Below are positions 47,918 to 60,001 of a stretch of 64,000 bases of DNA, in pieces. A program made the position numbers and the translations under genes. The notes under the pieces were generated by a model, which saw only the letters and a program-made list of their open reading frames with translations, was not told the origin of the DNA and ran no database searches. The first letter of the stretch is position 1. Every line of letters begins with the position of its first letter. The stretch comes from Phascolomyces articulosus (taxonomy: Eukaryota > Mucoromycota > Mucoromycetes > Mucorales > Lichtheimiaceae): the NCBI GenBank assembly GCA_025677815.1, contig JAIXMP010000008.1, forward strand, positions 992,001 to 1,056,000, in the 5' to 3' direction.

Positions 47918-50153
47918 TTAAGAAGAAGGTGATGATGCAGATTGTTGTTCTGTAATGATTGGAAGTCGAAGGTAAAAGTTGACGACCAATGCAGTTACCA
48001 AACATATACATAGAATTGTTGGTCCATATAAATCATCATATCGTGTAATGAATCTTCCCGTACGTAATTGATATGCTCGGAATTGATATCGAAATAATGC
48101 ATAACTATTATACATATTGAATCAGTGAATCAAGTATGGCTTTTTTTTGGGATATATAAATAAATATATCTAATACTTACAAGCATAGAATGGATGCCAT
48201 GATAATGAAGACAGCCCCAATAATACGCGAAATATAATCTCCGTGATTCAATAAATTGAGAGCCACTGTTAGTAGTAGTGCACAAAATTGTAACCATGAA
48301 ATAAATGTACGTTCATTTGCAAAGAATGTCTTTGGTTCTGTTCGTTTCATTATTCGTTGCGATATTGGACGTGGTAACTGAGGTGGTGGCTGTGATGAAG
48401 GTGCTAAGGGAGCACTAAGTTCCTTGTCACTATTTAATTTTTTACCACTACCGAGCAATTTTGGATAGAATCTTGACAATAAATCACCACTCTGACCATA
48501 ATCCTTCTTATTCTCATTCTCTTTCTTTCTACGTGTCTTTGAATCCTCGTTGTCATCTGTTAATGTAATAGATACATGTTGTGTTGACGATATAATCGTA
48601 TTGGAAGGTTGGAACAGGGAGCGACGATGATGACCATTGACCAAAGGTTGCAAACTCAAAGAACGTGATAAACCGACACCCAAGACAGGAGGCTTTCGAA
48701 TATCCTTGCTCAATTCCTCCATCCACCAAGGTAAGACTGGAACATGGTTTTGGAACAGTTGCGAGGCGCCATGTAAATATTTGGAAAACCGTGGCACTTC
48801 ATACACCAAATGAGAACTTAGCAAGGATTGCAGCCAACTAGGTACTTTTTGTCCCAAATGCGTTTGTATCTTAGTCTCGAGAATGGCGTAGGGGAAATGA
48901 TGAATATCTCCTTGTGGGATCTGGTGGAATGGATGATCAATTTCCACATCAGCACGATGCCAAGCATGTTTAGGCCGTCGTTGCGTATGATCCAAATGAT
49001 CTTCACGAATAAAAGTCAAATTACAATCCAATGAAATCCGTAATCGTTGATCGTTAGGTCGTTGAAAAGCTGTACGATTGTAAAAGACACGACACATGGG
49101 TTCCAATTGACGTTGACGAAGTGATTGTTCAACACCTTGAGCAACAAAATGTTGTTGACTAATAGCGGCTTCATCCAAATTATTCGTATGTGATGCTGCA
49201 TGAAGATCTGAAGCAATGGCATCCGCTGTATAACGCCCTTGAGCAAATGCATCAGCCTCCTTTTCCTGGAGTTTAAACCGATCCTTGACAGATTTACCAT
49301 CCAACCATTCTGCATGGTGTGTCTTGCGTTCAATATACACATTATCCATGTCTTGACCATACCAACGGAATCGAATGGCTTCCGCGCCCTTGGTACGTTC
49401 CAATCGTTCTGTATATAGATCAAAATTGGAATTATCAAAATACACCGAAGAAATCGCAGCATCTTTGGCTTCATATTGTTTTTCATTGTTATACACATGC
49501 ACCGGCAAATGGAACAAGATGATGGATTTCACTTCTGTCACATTATCTGGATGGACCCAATATTTGGCCGTAGCACGTTCAAAGGCTGTTTCATCATTAA
49601 ACGTTGTAAAGGGCGGTAGACTTGATTTATTGGGATGACCCATCTTGGCTTCACACTGGATATTAGCGTGTGAAATACGCACCACAATTTCGTCCAACTT
49701 GTGTGCCATGGCTTCCAAAGGCCATTGTTGTTGCATAGCATGATGGTATTGTCGTGTTAAGTTACTCAATCGCGTCCAACGATCATGTTTTTTTGCCATT
49801 TTTGAGAATCCTTGACAGTTGAGTTGAAGGAAACGGGCCAAGTCATTGACTTGAAATAAGATTTCAGCGAGTTGATCAGCAAGACCATCAGCTGGGACTG
49901 TACTTGCATTAGTAGCCAAGGATTTTTCACAAGAATCCACACGCTGTTTAATGTCATTGAATTGGGTATGAACAAAGTTGTATACTTTGGCAAGTTCTTG
50001 TTCATAACGAGAGATAAAGTCGCGTTCGTCTCGTTCATGCCATCCATGGTCCAATTGGCGCTGCTTTAATTCATGTTTCAGTTCGTTATAGTTGAAATAA
50101 GCGTGTTGCCATGGTGCATAAATTTTACCATGTAATTCAGCGCCAAATTTCAT
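47918..50153 (-). CDS. VTC polyphosphate synthase paralogue C (SPX-VTC-Vtc1-like)
   Basis: Two exons, 50153-48181 and 48104-47918, give 719 residues. The start is at MKFGAELHGKIYAPW, where SPX proteins begin; an upstream in-frame Met at 50204 would add 17 residues and is less likely. SPX lysines are in SKMAKKHDRW, a slight change from A and B. The tunnel has KYWVHPDN, EAIRFRWYG (Phe for Leu), [31 protein letters not shown] and [11 protein letters not shown] charged linker leads to [15 protein letters not shown] and the membrane module ending NFYLRLP plus a short Ser-rich tail. It lacks both introns shared by A and B, and has instead one of its own inside the membrane module. It is the most divergent of the three. 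Confidence 0.92.
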
Positions 50154-51092
50154 GGTGTAATAAATGAATTGTATAAATCTCCTAATGATTTTTGTTGAAC
50201 TCAATTAATACAATCCTTTCTTATTTAAATATGAAAATGACCGAAAGGCTCTGAATCAATACGTTACCTATTTAATTATTAATTACTAAAAGAGAAAAAC
50301 GAGAATTTTTTTTTTAAAAAAAAGTAGTAAAAAGTCAAAAAGAACAGAAGTAAAGAGAATAGTTAAAAAAAGAAGGTAAAGAAGTATAAAATATCAATTG
50401 AGCCACTTTGGGGTACGAGATAGTAAAATGTCAAAAACATAACATTTGTTTCTTTATTTTCTATTTTCTATAGATTTTCAATAGGACCAAGAGGAACAGG
50501 AAAGGAAAAAGCGAAAAAAAAAAAGCTATAAGAATAACAAACAAATCTTTCTCGATTCCCCATTAACTGGTTTATGCTATGCATTCATTGTTATTAATAT
50601 ATTATCTCTTGATTCATGGTTGATAACCATGAGTAATTAATTTTTTATCATTCACCATTCATTATGAAAAACCAAGTTTCTTTTAAAGAAAAAGTAATCA
50701 TTGCTCAAAAATGATTGAATACATATTGGCATGGTATGGAATCTATGAAAAATTTATAAAGGGAAAAAACAATAAAAAACAAATCCAAACAAACATAGCT
50801 CATGATCAAATAGACAACTAATACTACAAAGCATGTTATGACGATGATATTTGCTCTTTCTCACTATTGTTATGTAATTCCCGATTGAGATGACATCAAA
50901 CAATAAAATAAAAAAAAATATTCATGATAATAATAATAATAGTAATGTAATAATTAAGTTTAAACAAGAAGAATAAATAACATATACAATTTATATAAAA
51001 AAAAGTGTGTATGAGAGTGTGCAAAAATGAATGAGTGAAAAAGATGGGGGAAAAGGATGTATATATGTATATATAAATATTTTTTGTTTTTT
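50154..51092. promoter_or_regulatory. Intergenic: VTC-C promoter
   Basis: 939 bp between VTC-C and the stop of the next gene on the same strand. A/T-rich runs only; no coding sequence or clear motif. Confidence 0.5.
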
Positions 51093-54000
51093 TTAGAATT
51101 GAGTGGATTCAACAGGTGGCTGGAATGATCGCATCATTTCATCCAATTGTTCTTCTACGGAAGCCTGCTTCTTTCTTTTTGCCTGTTGTTCCTCTTCTTG
51201 GGCTGAATCAGCAATCATTTGAAGTAAACTAGGAAGTGTACTTTGTGGTGCAAAATAATAATCAGTCGTAGATGCATCTTTTCGTGAATGAATAGTGGAG
51301 ATATGTTTTGCTCGACGATTATCAATTTGTTGTTGCTGCTGTTGTTGTTGCTGCATTTGTTGTTCAGCACTATCAATCCTTCGTCTTGGAGATCGTCGTG
51401 GGACAGGCGGAGGCGTTGTACTACCCATGGTACTTGTGGTCATGGTAGACATTATGGAATGCTTGTTATTGGTATTGTAGTGATGATAGGCATTATGGTT
51501 GTTTTGAGATACACTAAGACCCATCATTTTCAACACTTGTTCTTCAATCTTTTCTTCATCTTCTTCCTCCACTTCTTCTTCCACACGTCGTTCATCGCGT
51601 ACATAAAAACTCTTGCGATTGCCTTGTTTCTTGACAATACCCCATTCGACGGTACCATCCTCCATTTCACGTAATTCCAATCCTTCCAATTGGGGCCCTG
51701 CAGCTGCTATAGAGTCTCGATGTTGATAATAATCATATAAACTTTCATCATCGTAATAATTCAATACACTTCCAAAATCATCGTCTTCATCGTCTTCCTT
51801 GTTGGCAATAGTGGTAGCAGGAGAAGAGGAGGAATCATTATCATCACCATGTCTTGTTTTACTGCTCGTACTACTACTGCTGATAGTACTACGATTGGCT
51901 TTATTACTATGATCATCTTCAGAATGACGTGGGGAAACAACGGCTGTGGTTGCTTTGGAACTCTTTTGTAATTGTCGCATACGTTCTACCATATCGGTAG
52001 GTAAAGGAGGTGCGGGACCATTCTTGTTTTTCCTCAGACCAGCTGAGGTATTTTCATGATCGTCCCGTTGTTGTAATGTTTTCATAAAATTGAGTGAATC
52101 TGGGGGTACATAAATAATGGTACGTCGAACCACGCGTGATTTTGTTTTTTCTCGTCTTTGTTGACTATTGTTGTTATTACTTGATTTATGGGTTGGATGA
52201 TTATTTCCATGATTCATATTGACGGTTTTGGTAGTAGGTGTTCGCTTGGCTTTACTGGCTTTGGCTAATAACTGAGTAAGCAAGTTTCCACCACTATGAT
52301 TCCCTCCTTCAGAAGAAGTATCTTCTTTACTATTTGTAGGTGTCGTCGTGGATGAAGTTGATAATGGTAAGGGGGATGTTTTTGTGACAGTAGTTGCTGC
52401 GGAGGCAGAACGATCATCGTTATTATTTAACGTTGTTGTATTCTTGGTGTCAGAGGATGTTGTCTTTGTGGATGGTGTTGTTGTATTATCGCTCAACTTG
52501 GATTTATCATGTTCCATTACAGCCATGGCTGCACGAGACATACCTCCAGTTTCAGCAGTACCATTAGCAGAAGAATGTCGAGCACGATAATAACTTCCAG
52601 CACTACTCAAATTACGAACAAGACCGCGGAAAGGTTGATGGGATCGACTGGCTTGTCGTAAACTTCCAAATAAACCAATAGATCTTTGTCCTGCTGGTTT
52701 GGCACTTTGCGTTCGTGATGATTTTTCACCTGTTCCATTGTTAGTACCAACAGTTGCAGAATTCAATAAACTATCGTTACTGAAGGACTTTTTATTACTC
52801 GTAGATGCGGATTTATGTAAAGACCACTTTGCTAAAGAAGGTGTTGAAGTAGAAGGTGCAAGCGAATTCATGTCCGAAGAAGATGTATCTTCTTGAATGG
52901 ATGGTACAGTAGGTACTTCACTGACTTGCGTCTTTTCATCTTGTATGGCTGCTATACGATGAATTTCATCCATACTCATTGATTTACGCACGCGTCGTTT
53001 TCTCTCCGCCAATTGTTCCTGTGATCGGGATCCTGATGTTGAAGGAGTAGGCATAACATCGTGTTCTATAAATGGAGAATTAGCGGAGCCATCAACAAAA
53101 AGTTTATTAAGCAAAAAAAAAAAAGACACCTCCCCCATTATTTTCCCGCCCCCATCCACATTCTCTAACCTCGACCCCTTTTTTATTACCTTTTGTTGTA
53201 TTGTTTCCCTTCTTGAGCTTTTGTAACAACAAGGATGGTTTCTTGGATACAGGTCGATGAGGCATAGGTGGTACCAATGTATCTGTTTTGAAAGATGTGT
53301 CTTGATGTTCATCCAACATATCCAAATCACCATGGGCCATACTCTTGCGTTTTTCAAGCAATTGTTCCAATTCCTTTTCATCCTCCTTGGTCAGATGAAT
53401 GTTACTTTGGCGCAATTGCATAACGGAAAGTCGATTATCATGTAAATGATTTGCAAATGCAGATAAATCAAATTTGCTCAAACGATCCCCATTTTTTGCC
53501 TTTTGTATGATTTTTCTACTAATTCGTCTTGACTTGGGTCTATTTGCTGAAAAGTCTTGAAAGAATAAATCGGTATCGGATTCATCATCATCTGAGTCAA
53601 AGATGTTTTTTGACTTTTCTCTATCCATCATGGGATGCATAATGGCAGGAAGTGCTGGTGGAGGTGTTTTACTACGTGGAATAATAGGTGGTCCAGAAGC
53701 AATATCTTGAAAATCATCCTTTTGAATTGTGAAAAATGACATAGCGCCGTCCATTAATATTAAAAACGATAAAATAAAAAAAAAAGAGAAAGAAAGAAAG
53801 AAAGAAAGAATAATAATAATAAATGGGCAAAATAATGAAATAATTAGATGATATATAATAATTAGATATTTTAAACTTTACCCCTTTATTGAGCTGCTTT
53901 CCTCCTCCGCCTAGTAAAAGAGGAGGTCGCCAAGGTTCATTACTGCTACGCGTACTACTGCTCTTTCGTGCCAATGATTCAGAAGTAGAAGACAATGTAG

Positions 54001-54445
54001 GTGAGAGTGGAGGCGTCGTATTCCCATTCGTGTTATTGTTTCCTAATGGAGGACGTGTTGAATCGGTTGAGTTTGTCATCCATGGCATAGAAGGCATGGG
54101 TAATGCTGAAAGAGCCGAAGAAGGACGTTCTTCATTGTTAGTTGTCGTTGTTGTTGTTGTTGTGGGTACAGTGAGATCGGTAGGTGGATCGTTATTAAAT
54201 TGAGTAAGGATCAATGAAGTTCGAAAATCACTTGGCAAGTTAATCTCGTCAAGTGGTTTATAAGTGTCATTATCATTTGTTGTTACTGTTTCTGGTTCTG
54301 TTGTTACAGATTTTGGAGCAACCAATGGAATAATATTATCTTTTGGAGGTGGAATCGGAGGTGCAGTAGGATGATCTTCTATATTATCCATATCTAAATG
54401 TTGTTGGCCTTCATCCTGTTTCTTTTTTCTAGTGTATTTAAACAT
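51093..54445 (-). CDS. Large disordered Pro/Ser-rich protein, function unknown
   Basis: Three exons, 54445-53882, 53718-53190 and 53065-51093, give 1021 residues. I do not recognise the family. Most of it is low-complexity Ser/Thr/Asn. Proline motifs of SH3-ligand type recur (APPIPPPK, TPPPALPAI, VPPMPHRP, APPLPTDM, TPPPVPRRSP). Ordered-looking islands are a helical segment with DLSAFANHLHDNRLSVMQLR and HLTKEDEKELEQLLEKRKSM, a basic RKRRVRKSMSMDEIHRIAAI, and, near residue 830-850, DGTVEWGIVKKQGNRKSFYV followed by an acidic coiled stretch. A poly-Gln run follows, then a helical C terminus. It suggests a cortical or polarity scaffold, but that is inference. An ATG at 53754 could start a shorter product; the in-phase splice CAAAAG|GATGAT argues for one gene. 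Confidence 0.7.
51329..51360 (-). repeat. CAG/CAA run coding poly-glutamine
   Basis: Trinucleotide run encoding about ten glutamines in the C-terminal part of the disordered protein. Confidence 0.9.
53785..53810. repeat. (GAAA)n microsatellite in an intron
   Basis: AAAG tetranucleotide run within the first intron of the disordered-protein gene. On the sense strand it is a TTTC pyrimidine tract upstream of the acceptor. Confidence 0.85.
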
Positions 54446-57400
54446 TATTTATTATATATATATGTAAAAAAAAAAAAAAAAAAAAAAGAACAAGAAAAAA
54501 ACGACAAAGAATTGTTAATAATAATGAAAAAAAAGTTAAATAAGAGAAACGTTACACTAATCAATAAAGATTTTTTGAGAGAAAAAAAAAGAGGTCCAGG
54601 GCACTTCTAGTTCATCATTTTTTATTACTTTTTTTTTTCGATCTATGACTATTTCATTTTATAACAAATAATTCTTTTTAGACTTAATACTATTATTTTT
54701 CCACCCTTCTATTCACTTTTATATTTGTATATAAAACAAACCAGGGTGTAATTCATATTTTAATAATAATGCAAATGAATAATGATAGATTCTTTATCAT
54801 TATAATTCAGCCTCAGTCTTAGTTCTCCTAAGCAATCGAACCACTTTCAAGTTGCTGTTTCTAAGCTGTTATTGGACCTGACAATTGAGCTCGTGAAATG
54901 ATGCTTGCCACGTGTCATAATTATACCATATCTTTGTGATACGATGAAACTGGGAAAGCATTTTATTAGCAAAATTTAGACCAGTGATTGGGTGTTTAAT
55001 ATATTTCGTTGTGTGGCAAAGAAAAGTTTGTTTCACCTTTTTTGATTTTAAGTAAGTTATAAAATCAATTCAAACAAGAAGTTTACTAATACATAATAAG
55101 AATCACATATAAATAATTCTGTATGATCTTTTTATATATACAATCATATTAAATTAACTACTTTGATAGTTTTTTTTAATATATAAAATATTGATAAGGT
55201 TTAAGACATAATTTATTAATTGTTAATAATATATAAAAATGCAGGCCCGATCAATTTATTATTACGCTCGCTCAAGACTAGTACTTTTTTCGCATTTCAA
55301 GGTGTTGTTTCACTGCCATTACAGGTCTCAAATCTGAGTTTTCCCTTTTTATACAAATAAACACGCGTCGTGCACGCACATTGACCTACTTTATGCTTTT
55401 ATGCATTGCTAATAAGAAATTCTTCAGAAAACGGTTCTTTTTATTATTATAATTATAACTTTACTATACACCATTAACATAATTGTTCCGTCTACTACTA
55501 CCAACCTTTTCCATAAAAAAAATGCGGACTTTTTTATGCCTAAGACGATGATGACACAACAGAAGAAGGTTCCTATATTGAACTCAAGTTATAGTAGATC
55601 GATGGAAATGTAAACACTTCTTATTACTCTTTTTTCTTGTTGTAGTTAATATATATATACGTATGTGTTCTATATATAAATTTATATTCTTCTGAGTAGT
55701 ATTATCATTCTATAGAAGACGAATAAATCTTTTTTTGATGAAGAAATTTCCATAATAATTATTATATAGTTAATATAAATAGTGGATAGCTAAGCAATAT
55801 ATATGCATACTATTATATAAAAAATATTTTTAATAGCTTATAATAATAATATATATGGTCAAAATAATAAAGATTTATCTACGTATTACTACTATATTTG
55901 GCAGCACTAGATGGATCACGATGGGTGATCAAACATAAGAAGTTGACTATATAAAAATATTAATAAAAAGATTTTATTTATAAAACTAGAAAATATCTAC
56001 TCTATGAAAATTAAGTTAATAAAGTAATTTAATTAGTTTCTTATTCACTACTACCATCCCATCAAACAGTATTTATTACATGGTGATATTTTCAAGCACT
56101 CTTTTTATTTTTGCCTTTAAATAAAAATAAATTTATAAAGTTTTAGAATAAAATAAGCGAGAACATATTATATAGTGGGAATTTATTACCTGGAACATCG
56201 ATGTATTAAAAAGTACACTTATTCCAAATTAAATGTTATTAGTAGTGTGCCAAGAATCTTTTATTGTTATTAAAACCTTGATATACATATATAGATACTT
56301 TATTGATTTTAACCTATAGAAGATACGTACGCATATCAATGTACTAAATATACTACATGTTAGATATAACAATACTCTTCTTATATAGAAGAAAAGAATG
56401 GATTGTTGTTCCTATTTCAAAAAAAAATGAAGATTATAATATTGAATATATGATCATCACTTTGGTTTAATAAAAGGTTCTTTATATTAAAATAATAACC
56501 TTCTGTTATTATTATTTCTATAGAGATGCTTGACTGCATATAACATATTATGAATACAAAGTCTATACAGTATATTCAAGAAAAGAAGATGGTAGGTAAC
56601 TACTACATCAATACCCAAAAATGTACACTGTCATTAAAAATCAGATAAATGGTGATATGATACAATTGGAAATTTTTCCATTTATATACGTGGCATAAAT
56701 ATTGGTTTTTTTTTTCTAAAACAATCTTTAAAAACATGGTACTCTATATAGAAGTTTACGGTAGACAACTCATTCGTTGATAAACATCTAATGAATCCTT
56801 ATGATATTCTTCACACAAAATTCCATTTGTATGACGGTACACAGTGATATAAATTACAATAGCAAGAAGTACACAGACACACAACATTGAATGTGGAGGT
56901 AACCATAATCATTGAATGATCAGGGTCCCAAGAAAACACAATGATGCATACGTAAATGATCAGATTGTAAAATTTCTCTAGATGCCAATATGTAATATAT
57001 ATAATCTTATTATCATTCTTAATATAATATATAAATGAATCATGAGCTTCACGAAGTAGAAGATTCCTTTATCAATATAAATAGATATAGAAAAGATATG
57101 TATTCCAAAACACAATGGTAATGTTAAACGCAAATGGGATGATCCGGTCAGTTGGATAATGGGATAAACAGATGATGATAATTAGTCTTCATGTAATCAT
57201 GGAATATGTTGGCCAGGCCTTCTTGACAGGTAGTACAAAATTATTATTTTTGTGGAGAGTAAAACAAATTTGTACTAGTGTAGCCTGATTATGCCAATGC
57301 ATTTCTTTTTATTGTAATTAAAACGAACTAAGTAATTGTCATTCCATAATGTGAAACATTTTTCCATCTGTTGGCTCAACAATCACACACCATGACATGA

Positions 57401-58832
57401 TGATACCCTATGGTATATAAAGGATATATAGTAAAGAATTGTTATCCGCAAAAAAAGTCTAACTTTGGGAATAGGTTTTCCCGAACGACAAACAAAAAGA
57501 AAATGTAGTCATGATGATCTCATAATTATAATTGATTGTATTTTGGTCCTACTATTATAGGAAAAAATGAGTTCGATAGAAATGGTTTTATTATGGCATT
57601 GACATTTTATCTTTTTTTGTTGCTCCTTAATATCCAGGAACAATAACAATACAACTTCCTCCGAGGAGATCGGTCAAAATAGGATGAGGGGATTAAAAAA
57701 AAATGCAGAAAATCTATTTACTATTAAAAGGCACTAGAACAATGTTATTAATACCATTAAGCGGAAATGAAATCAATCTCTTTTGAATGTTTGTTTTTCC
57801 ACCAACGACATCAAGAAGAAGAACAGGAAGAAGAAGATCTTTTAGTATGATTAAAAATAATGAAACAAGGAAGTATGAATACCGGGAATAATCATCATTT
57901 TTTTAGCATATCATCTTTTGATCAGTTAGTTCATTGAGAATGTTATCATGAATCCAAGAAACTTTCACATGTGTCAAAAAGAAGGAACTACATTCGTAAT
58001 TTCTTTTAATACAACCATCCTTTTTTTAATGTATTCCTAGTGAATAGATATAAAAAAAAGTTTGTTGTGCGTTTGTGTTTGTATTTCTCACAGCTAAAAA
58101 AAGGAACATATTCCCCAAAAGAGCTTTTTCTACTACCTTGCACCTAAAAAAGATGGTAACATGTATTCTCTCAAGCGAGAGAAAGTGACAATGGGTCATT
58201 TTTCCTTCTTGTAAGCATTCCAATAAATAAATAAATAAAGTAATATTATCAAAGGCATCATTGTTCACAATCATTTACACATGGCAAATGTACATTACAC
58301 TTTTTTTTTGAACCATGGCTTATTACAAGTGAATGGTAAAAATAGCTATTTAAAAAAGCGCCATTTTTAAAATGGAAACCATCGCATTCGGTGAATTCGG
58401 TTTGTACTCCCGTTCTGTTTTTCTTCTCTTGTAATAAAAATAACAATTATTGTATATAGTATCCAGGTCAGGTCCAGTCTAGAATTATTGCTTGGGGTGA
58501 TGTATACCTTCAATCAATGTTTATATATGATGATAATAATGGAAGATTGGATGTGGACCGTGTAACTCCTCTTGAAAAAAAAAACCATTTTCTTTGTGGT
58601 CACGATCTCATGGTTGGTAAAAAAAAGTTTCTTTTCTTTCTTTCTCTTTTTTATCCACTTTTTTTTATTATATTTTCGTATATTTTATATATTATTATTA
58701 TTCACCTTCCCATTCCTTTTTCTCTTTTTTTCCCTTTCTCTTCTTCTCCTTTCCTTTTTCGTTCTTCCTATTCTTCATCTATAATATAATATAATATAAT
58801 ATACATATCTATTTATTACATCCAGAAAAAAA
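54446..58832. other. 4.4 kb AT-rich gene desert
   Basis: The longest stretch without a supported gene. It opens with a 22-nt A run at 54466-54487, and TATATA and TAATAA tracts dominate 55100-56500. Open frames are rare and low in complexity; the few near 58000-58800 are Phe/Leu/Ser runs with no family resemblance. One CACGTG lies at 54909-54914. I find no tRNA, snoRNA boxes with a closing stem, or transposon remnant. The left end holds the promoter of the disordered-protein gene, the right end that of the surface-protein gene. Confidence 0.55.
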
Positions 58833-59643
58833 ATGAAACCATCGTCAACTATCGTCAAAACTTTATTCCTCGTGGCAATGATCACTATGCCCTCCTGGGC
58901 TCAAGATGATGGCAGTGGTAAATAATCATAATAACTAATAACAGAATTTTATACAACTCAGATTAAATAAAACTGAAACAAATGACATAGACCCGACTGA
59001 TGATTGGGGAACTGATCCTACCGATGGTGAAGTAAGCCCAACTGATGATTATGGTGAGCCAACAACAACGGATGATTGGGGTACTGATCCTACTACTACC
59101 GATGACTGGTCGGACCCAACAGATACGGCTGATTGGGATACAACCACAACAGAATGGTGGGAAACAACATCGACCACTGAATGGTGGCAGACCACCACTA
59201 CTGAGTATTCATCTTGGAGTGATCCAGCAGCAACACCTACCGATCAACCTTCTGAACCGATTGCTCCTGAAAGTAGTAGCACTGAAGCGCCACAACCTTC
59301 TGAAACAACTCAACCTGAAGATCCCAATACCGATCAAGAGAGTACTAGTGGTGGATCAAATAAAAACGCCATCATTGGTGGCGTTGTAGGAGGTGTAGGA
59401 GGTGCTCTTGTCATTGGTGCTGTTGCTTTCTTTTTCATTCGACGTAAACGAAGTGATCGAGGTGATGTGGAAGAATTCCAACCGCAAAATGAATATGATG
59501 AACCACGTACATCTTGGTTTTCAGAAGGAACAACACCTAATACACCCGGTACAAGCATGTCACAACCGTTTATCCAACAACTTCAACTTGGTGGTTCACG
59601 ATCTTCGATGCCTGCACCACCACCTCCACAACATCAAAGTTAA
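58833..59643 (+). CDS. Single-pass Ser/Thr-rich cell-surface protein, sensor-like
   Basis: Two exons, 58833-58917 and 58991-59643, give 245 residues. A signal peptide (KTLFLVAMITMPSWA, likely cut near residue 23) is followed by an extracellular region (24-150) made of Asp/Thr/Trp repeats such as TDDWGTDPT and TTEWWETTS/TTEWWQTTT and a Ser/Pro/Thr-rich part likely to be O-glycosylated. One membrane helix (about 155-178, IIGGVVGGVGGALVIGAVAF) has Gly-zipper spacing and is followed by a basic RRKR stop-transfer. The about 65-residue cytosolic tail ends in APPPPPQH. This is the layout of fungal wall-stress or mucin-like sensors (Wsc/Mid2/Msb2 style), but there is no WSC cysteine domain, so the assignment is by architecture only. 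Confidence 0.75.
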
Positions 59644-60001
59644 AAAAAATCACAACGAATTCGTTCCTATTTACAATTTATGCATCTCACCTCATTAGTT
59701 TAATCAAAAAACAAAGCTATACTTATTTCTTATTATTATATTATTATCACACCATATTTTTCTTTTGTATCTCTATATATCTCTTATTAAATAATCCCCC
59801 TCCCCTCCTCCAACCATGACAACTAACTCAATTCCACATTTCTCCAGTCACACACGCGTCTTGTCAAAATAGAATCAAAGTAACAAAAACAAACAACAAC
59901 TCCATAATCATAGTATTCCCAATTATTATCATCATTACAACCACACCTCCCCAAATCCTTTTTATTGTTTATTGTTTTTTTTTTGTTTCTGTTTTGATAT
60001 T
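59644..60001. other. Convergent intergenic region
   Basis: 358 bp of 3' flanks between the surface-protein gene and Vma8. No gene is seen. Confidence 0.6.

Noticed and set aside
50154..50204. VTC-C start 17 codons upstream
   Set aside because: SPX proteins begin at the MKFG methionine, as copies A and B do; the extension is unlike the family.
53107..53754. A separate gene starting at the ATG 53754
   Set aside because: An in-phase intron 53881-53719 joins this segment to the upstream exon, and similar proline-rich composition runs through both. One gene is simpler, though not proven.
57100..58800. Short open frames near the right end of the desert
   Set aside because: Phe/Leu/Ser/Tyr runs from pyrimidine tracts, without splice-consistent continuation or recognisable motifs.
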